DNA of 64,000 nt from Halomonas sp. CUBES01 (GCF_020991005.1 NZ_JAJLLW010000008.1:97397-161396), one strand, 5' to 3'. Numbered from the stretch's first letter, positions 9,708 to 19,876 are shown. Numbers and translations: made by a program. The notes: generated from the sequence alone by a model not told the origin.

Positions 9708-11411
9708 ATGCTAAAGCGCTATTTGCCTATCCTGTCCTGGCTGCCTTACTACCATAAACGGTTACTCGGCGCGGATTTACTTGCAGGCCTGATTGTCACC
9801 GTCATGGTAATCCCGCAGTCGCTCGCCTACGCGCTCCTCGCTGGACTGCCCGCAGTGGTGGGATTGTACGCCAGTATCCTGCCGCAGCTGGTGTACACCC
9901 TGTTTGGCACCAGCCGCACCCTGGCCGTCGGCCCGGTGGCCATCATTGCGCTGATGACCGGAGCCGCCCTTTCCTCGGTGGCCGCTCCCGGCTCAGAAAC
10001 TTATCTGCAAGCGGCCCTCGTGCTGTCGCTGCTTTCCGGGCTCATGCTGGTGGCCATGGGGCTGCTGAAAATGGGCTTTTTCAGCAATTTCCTGAGCCAT
10101 CCGGTCATATCCGGCTTTTTAACCGCCTCGGGGATTCTGATTGCCGTCAGCCAGCTCGGCAGCCTGCTGGGCATCGAGAGCAGCGGATTTACGCTTGTCG
10201 AGCGCCTGGTGTCACTCGTTCCCAACCTGTCCGCTGCCAACCTGCCTACCTGTATGCTAGGCGTCGGTACGCTGGCGTTTCTGGTCTGGCTGCGCCGGCA
10301 TGGCAAATCGACGTTGCGGCGGCTGGGGCTGCCCAGCAGCATCGCTGACCTGGTCGCCAAGGCAGGGCCGGTGATCGCAGTGGTAGCCACGACCCTGACT
10401 ACTTGGCATTGGGGGCTCGCCGACCAGGGTGTCAACGTCGTGGGCGATGTTCCCGCCGGGCTGCCTGCTTTTAGCCTGCCCTGGGCGGACGCCTCGTTAT
10501 GGCGGGCGCTGTTCATCCCCGCCTTGCTTATCAGCCTGGTCGGTTTTGTGGAGTCTGTTTCCATGGGGCAAATGCTGGCGGCGAAACGCCGTCAGCGTAT
10601 TTCACCCAACCAGGAACTGATTGGCCTGGGCGCTACCAACCTGGCGGCCGCCGTATCCCATGGCATGCCGGTCACCGGCGGTCTTTCGCGCACCGTGATC
10701 AATTACGATGCGGGAGCGCAAACGCCGGCGGCAGGCGCCTTTGCCGCACTGGGGATTGCGCTGGTCACCATGGCCTTTACCGGCTGGCTTTATTACCTGC
10801 CGATTGCCACCCTGGCGGCCACCATCACGGTATCTATCCTCACCCTGGTGGATATCCCCATGCTGCGCCAGACGTGGCGCTACTCGCGCAGCGATTTCTC
10901 GGCCATGGCGTTGACCATCGTGCTCACGCTCGTCGAGGGAATAGAGGCAGGCATCCTGGGGGGTGTCACCCTGTCGATTGCGCTTTATCTTTACCGCACC
11001 AGCCGTCCGCATAGCGCGCTGGTCGGCCGAGTGCCTGAGACCGAGCATTTTCGCAACGTCGAACGTCACGATGTCGAAACCGTCAGCCGCGTGGCGCTCC
11101 TGCGGATCGATGAAAGCCTTTACTTTGCCAATGCGCGCTACCTGGAAGATACGCTGTACAACCTGGTGGCCAGCCGCCCCGAACTCGAGCACGTGGTGCT
11201 GATCTGCTCGGCGGTCAACCTGATCGACGCCTCGGCGCTGGAAAGCCTGGATGCCATCAATGCCCGCCTCAAGGATTCAAGCGTCAAGCTGCACCTTGCC
11301 GAAGTCAAAGGGCCGGTGATGGACCAGCTCAAGAAAAGCGACTTTCTTGACGCCCTCACCGGGCGCGTGTTTCTCAGCACCTATGCCGCGTGGCGTGAGT
11401 TTGCCCAGTGA
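9708..11411 (+). CDS. SulP/SLC26-family anion permease with STAS domain
   Basis: This 567-residue inner-membrane transporter starts at ATG 9708 after GGAG. The N-terminus LPILSWLPYY and the following GLIVTVMVIPQSLAYALLAG segment are hallmarks of SulP transporters. About 12-14 hydrophobic segments extend to residue 430. A cytoplasmic STAS domain of about 130 residues follows (VALLRIDESLYFANARYLED through VILICS-type core and DASALESLDAINARL). Family members move sulfate, bicarbonate or dicarboxylates, sometimes with sodium; the substrate cannot be set from sequence. No carbonic anhydrase or cys gene is adjacent. It is convergent with the kinase-like gene, with 18 bp between stops. Confidence 0.88.
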   Translation: MLKRYLPILSWLPYYHKRLLGADLLAGLIVTVMVIPQSLAYALLAGLPAVVGLYASILPQLVYTLFGTSRTLAVGPVAIIALMTGAALSSVAAPGSETYLQAALVLSLLSGLMLVAMGLLKMGFFSNFLSHPVISGFLTASGILIAVSQLGSLLGIESSGFTLVERLVSLVPNLSAANLPTCMLGVGTLAFLVWLRRHGKSTLRRLGLPSSIADLVAKAGPVIAVVATTLTTWHWGLADQGVNVVGDVPAGLPAFSLPWADASLWRALFIPALLISLVGFVESVSMGQMLAAKRRQRISPNQELIGLGATNLAAAVSHGMPVTGGLSRTVINYDAGAQTPAAGAFAALGIALVTMAFTGWLYYLPIATLAATITVSILTLVDIPMLRQTWRYSRSDFSAMALTIVLTLVEGIEAGILGGVTLSIALYLYRTSRPHSALVGRVPETEHFRNVERHDVETVSRVALLRIDESLYFANARYLEDTLYNLVASRPELEHVVLICSAVNLIDASALESLDAINARLKDSSVKLHLAEVKGPVMDQLKKSDFLDALTGRVFLSTYAAWREFAQ

Positions 11412-11429
11412 ACTCACGCAAGATGGCGC

Positions 11430-13295
11430 CTACTGGCGTGATTGCCTGATGTGTTCCCGCGGGTCGCGGGGATAGTAGCGCTCGGGCTGCCGTTCAAGAT
11501 GGGTGAAGTAACGCGTGTCCTTGTAAGGCATTTTCATGAAGCCCGACACCCCCAGCCCTTCGATCTCGCATACCGAGGCCAGCATCTGTGCCAGCAAACG
11601 GCGAAATTCCTGCTCCCGGGAAGGGTCTAGCAGGCGGTAGTAGCTATGGATCTTGAGATGTTCGGGAAGCGCTTCAAAAATGATCATGCCGGTGTGGTGA
11701 ATCTCGTTAAGCTGCTGCAGCACCTGCATGATCGAATCCGGCAGGGCCAGCAGCTCCTCGGGGTCGGGGCCGTCTTCAAAATAGCTGTGTTGCCGGGTGC
11801 GATCCTCGAGCTCTGGAACGGCGCTCATTTCATAGCTGATGGCCATGCCGGGAGCGCAGTAAAACGACGCCTCGGCGGAACGACGCTCAAGGTGCAGCGT
11901 TTGGCGGGCGTTGAACAGACAGCTTTTGAAGACGCCCTGACGATGGATCGCCCGCGCCAGGTGCACCATATTGTTGACCGCTTCAATAAAGGCGGGCTTG
12001 AGCAACGGGTCGTGCAGGTTCAGGGAGGAGTCTATGTACACCCCTTCCCGCTCCCAGCGCACGGCCAGGCCGCCCACTACGGGATACTTACCGAGTCGAC
12101 TCACCGACGCCAGAAAGGCCTTTTCCGTCTCGCCCATGCCCTGCATGAACTGCTTGTAGTAACGGTCGAGTTGCACATCGTTGACGTCGTTCAGGGTCTC
12201 GGGCGCATTGGCTTCGCGCAGGAAGGCCTTGCGCGAACTGTACACCACCGTATCGATTTCCTGCTCGGCAGGACGAACCCACACCGGCACCAGCGGTGAT
12301 TGAGCGTGGCCGGGCAGATCAAGCATCACGACCTTGGCCATGCGCGGCATCGCCTGTAGGAAGTAGTCACCGGCCCGGCGGCGCAAGTGCGGGTCGGGAT
12401 CCAGCATGCCGTCGAGGGTGCGCGCAAACTCCATGGGCAACCCCAACGAACTGGCCGGAATCGCACGGTGGCCAAAACGGCAGGATTGCGCCGAGGCCAG
12501 TGCATAAAGCGTGCCCGCCACGCCCTGCTCATCGAACCGCGGCGAGGAAAGCGCGCCGTTCAGCTGTTCCTCGCCGATAAAGTACACATCGCCCAGGCGG
12601 GCGTTGGTTTGCTGAAGATTATCCGACATCAGCTCCATCACGTTAGCGCCGACGAACTGCAGCTGGGCATCGAGCTGGGCAAACACCGCCGAGCCCCAGT
12701 CGATCAGCGCGATGGATTCATGGTTCGGATCGAACACCAGGTTGGAGGGCTTGATATCGCCGTGCACCACCGGCCGCGCCTGGGGGCCCGACTCGCAGCG
12801 CAGGGCGGTGAGGATATCCGCAAGCTGAGCGGCAATGCGCATGATCAGGCGGGGCGACAATCGCCCTTCCCTGAGAGAGATCTGCTCCAGATTCCAGCCG
12901 GGCGCGCGTTCCATGACCAAAATGGACTGCCCGCGCGACCGCTGGTAGGTGATCAGCTTGGGGATACGCGGATGCGCGACCTGATCGAGCATGAACGCCT
13001 CTTCTTCAAGACGCTCCTGCAGATGGGTCGGCAAGGTAATACGGGAAAATTTAAACACATAATGCACGTTCGGCCCCGGGCCGCGGGTGTCGCCACCCAC
13101 CGCTGGCGCGCTGCCGGCGAACACGAATCCGTAGGCCCCCTTGCCGATCAATTCGATGTCCTGATAGCCAAGCTGGGCGAGCTGCGCCTGGCACAGCGCC
13201 ACCCAGTCCTTGAGTTTTCGGGCATCGTGATGGCTCAGCAGATAGACCGACTGTTCTTCGGGGATATAGAACTGCTGAAGCGGTGCCTGGGCCAT
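11430..13295 (-). CDS. Protein-kinase-like protein with large C-terminal extension
   Basis: This 621-residue protein has a complete kinase fold at residues about 45-330. The glycine loop is GKGAYGFVF (51-59), the ATP lysine is Lys82 in VFKFSR, and a glutamate-rich alphaC segment surrounds residue 98. The catalytic loop is HGDIKPSN (Asp180, Lys182, Asn185), and the metal site is Asp199 in DWG instead of DFG. The last 280 residues have no domain I recognise. The gene starts 12 bp after the 2-oxoacid dehydrogenase E2 stop on the same strand, so it is likely part of that operon. It may phosphorylate protein on Ser/Thr or a small molecule (HGD is also common in small-molecule kinases). Target unknown. 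Confidence 0.75.
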   Translation of the reverse strand: MAQAPLQQFYIPEEQSVYLLSHHDARKLKDWVALCQAQLAQLGYQDIELIGKGAYGFVFAGSAPAVGGDTRGPGPNVHYVFKFSRITLPTHLQERLEEEAFMLDQVAHPRIPKLITYQRSRGQSILVMERAPGWNLEQISLREGRLSPRLIMRIAAQLADILTALRCESGPQARPVVHGDIKPSNLVFDPNHESIALIDWGSAVFAQLDAQLQFVGANVMELMSDNLQQTNARLGDVYFIGEEQLNGALSSPRFDEQGVAGTLYALASAQSCRFGHRAIPASSLGLPMEFARTLDGMLDPDPHLRRRAGDYFLQAMPRMAKVVMLDLPGHAQSPLVPVWVRPAEQEIDTVVYSSRKAFLREANAPETLNDVNDVQLDRYYKQFMQGMGETEKAFLASVSRLGKYPVVGGLAVRWEREGVYIDSSLNLHDPLLKPAFIEAVNNMVHLARAIHRQGVFKSCLFNARQTLHLERRSAEASFYCAPGMAISYEMSAVPELEDRTRQHSYFEDGPDPEELLALPDSIMQVLQQLNEIHHTGMIIFEALPEHLKIHSYYRLLDPSREQEFRRLLAQMLASVCEIEGLGVSGFMKMPYKDTRYFTHLERQPERYYPRDPREHIRQSRQ

Positions 13296-13307
13296 AGGTT
13301 GCCTGCG

Positions 13308-14576
13308 TTAGCCTAGATGGAGAAGCATGGTCTCCGGGGCTTCGAGGAACGCTTTCCAGGCGTTGCAGAACCGCGCGATGGTGCCGCCATCGATAAACCG
13401 GTGGTCTCCCGCCCAGGTGATGGTCATGATCGCGCGACGCTGCACGTCGCCCCGTTCATCAAAGCGGGGCAGCCACTGGGTTTTGCCAATGGCGACGATG
13501 GCCGCTTCCGGCGCATTGATGATGGGCGCGGCGTAAGTGCCACCCAGCGCGCCGATATTGGAAATACTGATGGTGCCACCCTTGAGATCGGACTGATCGA
13601 CCCGTCCCTCGCGAGCGGCGTTGGTCAAGCGGCCGACTTCCCGGGCAATCTCCAACAGCGTCAGGCGTTCGACGCCTTTAACATTGGGCACCATCAACCC
13701 CGCCTTGCTATCCACCGCCATGCCAATATTGCACTGCGGGTAGTAATGCAGCTCATCGCCGGCCTTATTCAGCTGCGCGTTGACGATTGGCTGCTCCGCC
13801 ACAGCCAGCGCCATGGCCTTCATGAAAAACGGCATCAAGGTTAAACGCTCGCCCTGGGCCTCGGCCAAGGGCTTCAGGCGCTCGCGCATTGCCAGCAGTG
13901 CCGTCACGTCGATCTCGTCGCCGTAGTGAAAATGCGGAATGGTGGTCGCCGCCTCCACCATGCGCTTGGCCATGACCGCCCGCATGCCGCGTAGCGGCTC
14001 AACCCTGGGCACATTCTCGCCTACCTTGGCCCCCTCGATTCTCGGTGTCTGCTGGCCCACCTCGGCAGGCTGATCAAGGTGTGCCAGAACGTCTTCCTTG
14101 AGTATCCGGCCGTCTTTGCCGCTGCCGTCAATATCCGTCAGGTTAAGGTGATGCTCGCGCACCAGCCTTCTCACGGCGGGGCTGGCGGGCACTTTACCTT
14201 GCCCTTTTGCGGACGCTGGTGCTGGCGACGTTACCTCCGACGGCGCCGCGGTTGTTTCGGTGCCGGAGGCGCGAGCGGCCTGTGAATCGCCGCCACCCTC
14301 CCGCGAGGCGCTGGTTTCGCCTGCTTCGCTGGTCGCTTCGCCTTCGGCCTGGTAGGCGTAAAGCGGCGCGTGCACTTTGGCAATCTGCCCCTGCTCGACA
14401 TACAGCTTGGTCACCACCCCCGCTTCAGGGGCGGTAATTTCTACCAGCGCCTTGTCGGTCATCACCTCGACAATGGGCTGATCTTCCTCGATGCGATCGC
14501 CTTCCACGACGCGCCACTCGACCACTTCACACTCGACAATGCCTTCGCCGATATCCGGCAGCATAAAATCGCTCAT
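13308..14576 (-). CDS. bkdB: Branched-chain 2-oxoacid dehydrogenase E2, dihydrolipoamide acyltransferase
   Basis: This 422-residue E2 core subunit passes the acyl group from E1 to CoA. Domains in order: one lipoyl domain (residues 1-77, lipoyl Lys42 in MTDKALVEI), an Ala/Thr/Glu/Ser-rich linker (about 78-125), a peripheral-subunit-binding domain (about 128-168, starting SPAVRRLVREH), and a catalytic domain with HRFIDGG near residue 393 holding the active His and Asp. The single lipoyl domain, and E1 as separate alpha and beta genes just upstream, indicate the branched-chain/2-oxoisovalerate complex rather than pyruvate dehydrogenase. ATG 14576 follows GGGGAG. No E3 (lpd) gene lies nearby, so E3 must come from another locus. 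Confidence 0.88.
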   Translation of the reverse strand: MSDFMLPDIGEGIVECEVVEWRVVEGDRIEEDQPIVEVMTDKALVEITAPEAGVVTKLYVEQGQIAKVHAPLYAYQAEGEATSEAGETSASREGGGDSQAARASGTETTAAPSEVTSPAPASAKGQGKVPASPAVRRLVREHHLNLTDIDGSGKDGRILKEDVLAHLDQPAEVGQQTPRIEGAKVGENVPRVEPLRGMRAVMAKRMVEAATTIPHFHYGDEIDVTALLAMRERLKPLAEAQGERLTLMPFFMKAMALAVAEQPIVNAQLNKAGDELHYYPQCNIGMAVDSKAGLMVPNVKGVERLTLLEIAREVGRLTNAAREGRVDQSDLKGGTISISNIGALGGTYAAPIINAPEAAIVAIGKTQWLPRFDERGDVQRRAIMTITWAGDHRFIDGGTIARFCNAWKAFLEAPETMLLHLG

Positions 14577-14614
14577 TGTTCTTCTCCCCGTGCGTGCTTG
14601 GGCGTTATACGCCG

Positions 14615-15592
14615 CTAGAAATTGACGCTTTCGCGAATCGCTTCAAAGATTTTGAGATGATCGGGCAGATACTCTTTTTCCAGCACCAGCGGGAAAGGCG
14701 TATCCAGCCCGGTCACCCGTGCAATGGGCGATTCCAGGTAGAGAAAACAACGTTCCTGTATCGTCGCGGCGATTTCACCGGCAAAGCCACCGGTCAGCGG
14801 TGCTTCATGGCTGACCACCAGGCGGCCGGTCTTGAATACCGATTCAGCCACCGTATCGGCGTCCCAGGGCAGCAGCGAACGCAGGTCGATCACCTCACAG
14901 TTGATGCCCTGTTCTTCCGCCAGCTCCACCGCCTTGCCGATCACTTCCATCTGCGCGCCCCAACCCACCAGGGTAACGTCGCTACCTTCCTTGATGATCT
15001 CGGCGTCGCCAATGGGTAGCTGGTAATCGTCTTCCGGCACCTCACCCACTGCCGCGCGGTAAAGCCGCTTGGGTTCGAGAAACAGCACCGGATCGGGATC
15101 GCGAATCGCCGCCAGCAACAAGCCCTTGGCCTGATAGGGATTACGCGGCACGACGACTTTCAGCCCCGGCGTGTGGGTGAAATACGCCTCGGGGGATTGC
15201 GAGTGATAAAGCCCGCCGGAGATACCGCCGCCATAGGGAGTGCGGATGGTCAGACCGCCGACGTTGAACAGATCGCCCGAGCGATACCGGAATTTGGCGG
15301 TCTCATTTACGATCTGGTCGAAGGCGGGAAAAATATAGTCGGCGAACTGAATTTCAGCGACAGGTACCGAACCTTGAGCCGCCAGGCCGTTGGCAAAGCC
15401 AATGATGCCCTGCTCAACCAGCGGCGTATTGAAACAGCGGGCTTTGCCGTATTTTTCCTGGAGATGGCTCGTGGCACGAAAGACACCGCCAAAGATCCCC
15501 ACGTCTTCCCCAAAGCAGATGACTTTCTCGTCTTCCGCCATGGCAATGTCGAGGGCGTTATTGATCGCCTGGAGCATATTCATTGTAGCCAT
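14615..15592 (-). CDS. bkdA2: 2-oxoisovalerate dehydrogenase E1 beta subunit
   Basis: This 325-residue subunit pairs with E1 alpha to form the thiamine-diphosphate decarboxylase of the branched-chain oxoacid complex. The sequence contains [48 protein letters not shown] and the C-terminal transketolase-like domain with [19 protein letters not shown]. The ATG is one base after the E1 alpha stop, with GGGAGG just upstream, indicating tight coupling. The substrate class (valine, leucine and isoleucine oxoacids) is inferred from similarity to Bkd proteins; a generic 2-oxoacid or acetoin complex is a less likely alternative. Confidence 0.87.
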   Translation of the reverse strand: MATMNMLQAINNALDIAMAEDEKVICFGEDVGIFGGVFRATSHLQEKYGKARCFNTPLVEQGIIGFANGLAAQGSVPVAEIQFADYIFPAFDQIVNETAKFRYRSGDLFNVGGLTIRTPYGGGISGGLYHSQSPEAYFTHTPGLKVVVPRNPYQAKGLLLAAIRDPDPVLFLEPKRLYRAAVGEVPEDDYQLPIGDAEIIKEGSDVTLVGWGAQMEVIGKAVELAEEQGINCEVIDLRSLLPWDADTVAESVFKTGRLVVSHEAPLTGGFAGEIAATIQERCFLYLESPIARVTGLDTPFPLVLEKEYLPDHLKIFEAIRESVNF

Positions 15593-15593
15593 G

Positions 15594-16799
15594 TTACGCC
15601 TCCCTTTGTGAGTCGCTGTCCGTGCTTACGCCAAGGTCCAACGACTTGGCGCCTCGGGGATAGGCTTCCGGGTAACGGCGAATATGCTGCTTGAGCTGAT
15701 CGAATTGACGCTGCAGTGCCGGCGTGACATCCGCATAGACATCGCTGATCAAGGAATCGAGCGGCGGTGGCGAGCGTTTTTCAGCGCGCTTCATGGTATC
15801 CAGCACGTCGCGACGCAGGCTTTCCTGCTCGCGGGTTTCCTCGTCCTCGCTCCACCAGCCTTTGGCCAGCAACCACTTCTGCATGCGCAACAGCGGATCC
15901 TTGATGCGCCAGGCTTCTTCCTCATTTTTGGAACGATAGCCTGACGGGTCATCGGAGGAAGAGTGCGCAGCCAGCCGATAGGTCATGGCTTCAATGAGTA
16001 CCGGTTGATTATGCTCTACCGCTAACTTGCGTGCCTGACGGGTGGCTTCATAGACCGCCAGCACGTCGTTGCCGTCGACCCGAATGACATGCATATGATA
16101 GCCAAACGCCCGCGGCGCAATGCCGTCGGCGGCAAATTGCTCAACCGCCGGGGTCGAAATCGCGTAGCCGTTGTTGCGGCAGAAGAAAATCACCGGCACC
16201 TGATGCACCGAGGCCATATTGAGCGCCGCGTGAAAATCGCCTTCCGACGCGGCGCCCTCGCCAAAGAAAGTCAGCGTGCAGTGGCCGTCTCCGGCCATTT
16301 TCTGGCCGTAGGCATAGCCAGTGGCCTGAGGAATCTGGGTGGCGAGCGGCGATGAGATCGTCATGTAGTGGAGCTTGCGCGAGCCATAATGAATCGGCAT
16401 CTGCCGGCCCTTGCCGTAATCCAGCTCGTTGCCGAACAGCTGATTCATGAACTCGTCGATGGAGAACCCCCGGTACATCAACGCGCCCTGTTCACGGTAC
16501 TGGGCCATGATCATGTCGGCATCGTCGAGTGCGGCAGTCGCGCCCACGACGGCGGCTTCTTCACCGGTGCACTGCATGTAGAAACTCAGCCGCCCCTGCC
16601 GCTGGGCCGCCAGCATGCGTTCATCGAGGATACGCGTGGCCAGCATGGCGTGGTAGATACGCCGGGCATGGTCATGTTCCAGGTGCGGCGCATCCGCCTC
16701 GCTGTAGAGCTCGCCCTCGGGGCTTAACAAACTAAAGGTAGGGATCGAGAATTCATCACCTGTCAGAAAAACAGGCTGGTGCGATTGCTGTGTCATCAT
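15594..16799 (-). CDS. bkdA1: 2-oxoisovalerate dehydrogenase E1 alpha subunit
   Basis: This 401-residue E1 alpha subunit carries the thiamine-diphosphate motif [19 protein letters not shown] followed by the NN of [11 protein letters not shown]. The phosphorylation-loop region of mammalian BCKDH E1 alpha is matched by [18 protein letters not shown], with several serines. The N-terminal extension (about 35 residues) is like that of Pseudomonas BkdA1. It is the first gene of the operon E1alpha-E1beta-E2-kinase. The start has two ATGs in a row (16799 and 16796) after AAGGAC. No lrp- or bkdR-like regulator is adjacent. Confidence 0.88.
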   Translation of the reverse strand: MMTQQSHQPVFLTGDEFSIPTFSLLSPEGELYSEADAPHLEHDHARRIYHAMLATRILDERMLAAQRQGRLSFYMQCTGEEAAVVGATAALDDADMIMAQYREQGALMYRGFSIDEFMNQLFGNELDYGKGRQMPIHYGSRKLHYMTISSPLATQIPQATGYAYGQKMAGDGHCTLTFFGEGAASEGDFHAALNMASVHQVPVIFFCRNNGYAISTPAVEQFAADGIAPRAFGYHMHVIRVDGNDVLAVYEATRQARKLAVEHNQPVLIEAMTYRLAAHSSSDDPSGYRSKNEEEAWRIKDPLLRMQKWLLAKGWWSEDEETREQESLRRDVLDTMKRAEKRSPPPLDSLISDVYADVTPALQRQFDQLKQHIRRYPEAYPRGAKSLDLGVSTDSDSQREA

Positions 16800-16930
16800 T
16801 ATTGTCCTTGTCGTACCCCTTTTGAGGGCAGTGTTGTCGGTGATGACCTTTTATGCCAGTGGATTTATCTGGCAATGGTCAACGCAACACCTGCGACAGT
16901 AACGCAGCCGGGACACATTAGGCATTCGAC

Positions 16931-17707
16931 TTAAGATGTAAACAGACGCGAGCGCAGACGTTCCTGAAGCCGCTCGAACAGACTGTCGACGGTCAGCGCC
17001 AGCAGCGCAATCGTCAGTGCCCCCTGGATGATATATGCCATATTGCCGTTCACGATGCCGGCGATGATGGGGTCGCCCAGATTGCGCGCCCCCACCGTCG
17101 CGCCGATGGCGGCCGTCGAAATATTGATGGTGATGGAAGTGCGTATGCCCGCCAGAATTATCGGCGCTGCAAGCGGCAGCTCTACCTGACGGAGCACTTG
17201 CCAGGGCGTCATGCCCATGGCGGTGGCCGCGCTTTTGATGTCTTTATCGACATCCTGCAGCCCGCCCAGGGTGTTACGCACGATGGGAAGCATGCCATAC
17301 AGCACCAGCGCGACAATGATCGGCAAGGTGCCAAAGCCTAGCGCCGGTACCGCCAGCGCAAGCACGGCCACCGGTGGAAAGGTCTGCCCCAGCGAGGCCA
17401 CCTGCGCGACCATGGGTAAAAAGTCGCGGCCCCATTCGCGGGTCACCACAATAGCCGCGAGAACGCCCCCCACGATGGTCACCACGGCGGCCACGCTGAC
17501 CACGAAGAGATGCTTTAGCAATAGCGAGGCCAGACTCGCCCGCTGGTAAACCACCTGGTTGGCGTCGGGTTCGAGCACCCGCAGCAAACCGTCGGCGTAG
17601 GGGAAACCCCATACGCATAGCATCAAGAGTACAAACCATGTTGCTGGCCATATCGCGCGGCTGGCACCCCGCGATGCAAGGGAGCGACGCACGGCGCTAG
17701 GACTCAC
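16931..17707 (-). CDS. yehW: Quaternary-amine ABC transporter permease, YehW type
   Basis: This 258-residue permease of the glycine betaine/carnitine/choline family has about six membrane segments and the conserved coupling stretch KSAATAMGMTPWQVLRQVELP. It is the last gene of a four-gene unit encoding binding protein, permease, ATPase and permease, in the same order as E. coli osmF(yehZ)-yehY-yehX-yehW. Its start overlaps the ATPase stop by 11 bp. In E. coli this system is RpoS/osmotically induced and binds betaines with low affinity; in a halophile it may take up osmolytes, but the ligand is not shown here. Confidence 0.85.
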   Translation of the reverse strand: MSPSAVRRSLASRGASRAIWPATWFVLLMLCVWGFPYADGLLRVLEPDANQVVYQRASLASLLLKHLFVVSVAAVVTIVGGVLAAIVVTREWGRDFLPMVAQVASLGQTFPPVAVLALAVPALGFGTLPIIVALVLYGMLPIVRNTLGGLQDVDKDIKSAATAMGMTPWQVLRQVELPLAAPIILAGIRTSITINISTAAIGATVGARNLGDPIIAGIVNGNMAYIIQGALTIALLALTVDSLFERLQERLRSRLFTS

Positions 17708-18662
17708 GCACTTTTCCTTGTTCGGGCTGGGCTTCCTTGACGATCTTGCGCAGCGTCAGCTCGCCCACGGGCACATCGTGCTGATCCACCACGGTAAGAC
17801 GATCGGTGTGATCACGGAGCATCATGGAAAGCGCCTGTCGCAGCGAGAAAGCAGCCGGGATACGCGAGTGGGCAGGAAGCGTTGGCCCCATGGGGGACAT
17901 ATGGTCTTTGATCCGCGTCAGTGCCGCCTGCTTGAGCCCACGCTCGAGGCCGCCGAGCAACGACTCGACGAACGAATCGTTGGGGTGCTGCAGAAGCGAA
18001 AGGGGCGAGCCCTGCTGAACGATGCGTCCGTCGCGCATCACCACGAGGTGGTCCGCCAGCCTCAGCGCTTCATCCATGTCGTGGGTCACGAACACCACGG
18101 TTTTATGCAGCCGGGCCTGTAGCCTGGAAAGCTCATCCTGGAGCTTTTCCCGGGTGATAGGGTCCAACGCGCCGAAAGGCTCGTCCATCAACAGAATATC
18201 CGGGTCGGCGGCCAGCGCCCGGGCCACGCCAACGCGCTGCGCCTGGCCGCCCGAAAGCTGGTGAGGGTATTTGGTAGCAAACTCGCCCACCGGAAGTCCC
18301 AACAGCGTCATCAGCTCCTCGACCTTGGCCTGAATATCCGCCGACGACCATTTAAGCAGGCGCGGCACCAGGCCAATATTGCGCGCCACGGTCCAGTGCG
18401 GAAACAGCCCTGTATGTTGAATGACGTAGCCGATACGCCGACGCAGCTTGACCGGGTCGTAGGCGGCCACCGGCTGGCCGTCGAGGATGATGTCACCGTC
18501 GCTGTGCTCGATAAGCCGATTGATCATGCGCAGCGTCGTCGATTTACCACAGCCCGAGGTGCCCACCAGCGCACAAAAGGTGCCTTTTGGAATATGCAGC
18601 GAAATGTCATCCACTGCCGCAACGTCACCGAACCGTTTGGTCACGTGGGCAAGTTCGATCAT
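17697..18662 (-). CDS. yehX: Quaternary-amine ABC transporter ATP-binding protein, YehX type
   Basis: This 321-residue ATPase carries Walker A GTSGCGKST (about residues 33-41), the Q-loop in GYVIQHTGLFPHW, signature LSGGQAQRVG, Walker B ILLMDEPFGALD and switch His in VTHDMDEALRLADH. The GLFPHW region and the C-terminal extension (residues about 240-321) are typical of OpuCA/ProV-like ATPases; the extension seems to hold only a partial CBS-like segment (RQALSMMLRDHTDRLTVVDQ). The ATG overlaps the upstream permease stop by 4 bp (ATGA). Confidence 0.88.
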   Translation of the reverse strand: MIELAHVTKRFGDVAAVDDISLHIPKGTFCALVGTSGCGKSTTLRMINRLIEHSDGDIILDGQPVAAYDPVKLRRRIGYVIQHTGLFPHWTVARNIGLVPRLLKWSSADIQAKVEELMTLLGLPVGEFATKYPHQLSGGQAQRVGVARALAADPDILLMDEPFGALDPITREKLQDELSRLQARLHKTVVFVTHDMDEALRLADHLVVMRDGRIVQQGSPLSLLQHPNDSFVESLLGGLERGLKQAALTRIKDHMSPMGPTLPAHSRIPAAFSLRQALSMMLRDHTDRLTVVDQHDVPVGELTLRKIVKEAQPEQGKVRES

Positions 18663-19876
18663 GGGGAGTCTCCAGACTGCACGCTATCGTTAGGCCGCAG
18701 AATATCCGCCAGGGCACCGAGACCGGCGTCGGCAATGAGCGCCAGTATCAGAATCGGCAACGCCCCCAGCAATACCATGTCCATGGCCGCCTGCCCCAGG
18801 CCCTGAAAGATAAACGCTCCCAGACCACCCGCCCCGATCAAGGCGGCGACAGCGGTCAGGCCGATCGCCTGAACGGTGGTGATGCGGATTCCTTCGAGCA
18901 GCACCGGCAGCGCCAGTGGCAAGCGAACCTGGATGAAACGCTGGCGGTTGCGCATCCCCATGCCCCGCGCCGCTTCCAGGGTTTCCGGGCTCACCTGCTC
19001 GAGCGCAATATAGGTATTGCGCACCATCGGCAGCAGGCTGTAGGCGACCAGCGCGAGCAAGGCCGGGGCCCAGCCAATCCCGCTGAAACCTAACTGTGAC
19101 AGCAGCGGCCACTTTGCGGCAAGCCACGCCAAGGGGCCCAGCATCAGGCCAAACAGGGCAATACTGGGGATGGTTTGCAGGAAGTTGAGCACGCCAAAGG
19201 CAATTTTCTGGCATCTTGTATAGCGTCGCATCAGCATGGTCAGCGAGAGCCCCAGCACAATACTAATGGCCACTGATGCACTGACAAGGGTGACATGCTG
19301 ATGCAGGGCACGCCAGAACTCGTCGTCCCGGGCGCGAAACTCTTGCCCCAGGGCAAGCGATTCGAGCCCCAGCATGACGCACAGCCCCCAGACAACGGTC
19401 ACGCCCGCCAGCATCAGTAGCAAGCGTCGCCGTGACAGCGCCAGGCGTAGCCGCAGCTCGATCCAGCCAAGCAACAGCAGCGAGAGCATCAGCCAATAGG
19501 CCATGCCCATATTGAGGCGTGCCATGGGCGTATCACTGCTGATCAGCCTGTGGCTGGCGACCATCAGGCCAACGGGTAGCAACAACAGCAGCAGCGATAC
19601 ACCGACCAGAACGACCTGATAGCCTTGTCGGCTGGGCTGAAGCGACAACGCCAGAAGGGTGAGTATCACCGCACTGACCAACGAAGCCCCCATCCAACCC
19701 ATGGCCTCGATCAGCCCGACCCCTTCCCCGCTGACAATCCGGTTGGGGGCGACACTGACCACATCCAGAAGCCAGACAGCCGCCAGCATGGCACTGAAAA
19801 GGACAAACAGGACGCGATTCGGCCGCCACTGCCGCCAAGACACCTGCGGGGTAGGCAGTGCATCCAATAACGACAT
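18659..19876 (-). CDS. yehY: Quaternary-amine ABC transporter permease, YehY type (extended N-terminus)
   Basis: This 405-residue permease is longer than YehW because of about 190 extra N-terminal residues with roughly five membrane segments, a feature shared with E. coli YehY (about 385 residues). The C-terminal half is a standard transport permease with ARGMGMRNRQRFIQVRLPLA as the ATPase-contact loop and the ends GGLGAFIFQGLGQ. It starts 2 bp after the binding-protein stop and overlaps the ATPase start. It would form the channel with YehW. Confidence 0.87.
   Translation of the reverse strand: MSLLDALPTPQVSWRQWRPNRVLFVLFSAMLAAVWLLDVVSVAPNRIVSGEGVGLIEAMGWMGASLVSAVILTLLALSLQPSRQGYQVVLVGVSLLLLLLPVGLMVASHRLISSDTPMARLNMGMAYWLMLSLLLLGWIELRLRLALSRRRLLLMLAGVTVVWGLCVMLGLESLALGQEFRARDDEFWRALHQHVTLVSASVAISIVLGLSLTMLMRRYTRCQKIAFGVLNFLQTIPSIALFGLMLGPLAWLAAKWPLLSQLGFSGIGWAPALLALVAYSLLPMVRNTYIALEQVSPETLEAARGMGMRNRQRFIQVRLPLALPVLLEGIRITTVQAIGLTAVAALIGAGGLGAFIFQGLGQAAMDMVLLGALPILILALIADAGLGALADILRPNDSVQSGDSP

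Noticed and set aside
11412..11440. TCACGC/GCGTGA inverted repeat between sulP and the kinase-like gene
   Set aside because: Arms are only 6 bp with a 16-base loop and no T tract, so a terminator call is not supported.
12387..13316. 309-codon plus-strand frame inside the kinase-like gene
   Set aside because: Fully antisense to a gene with intact kinase motifs; composition is shadow-like and it runs into the E2 gene end.
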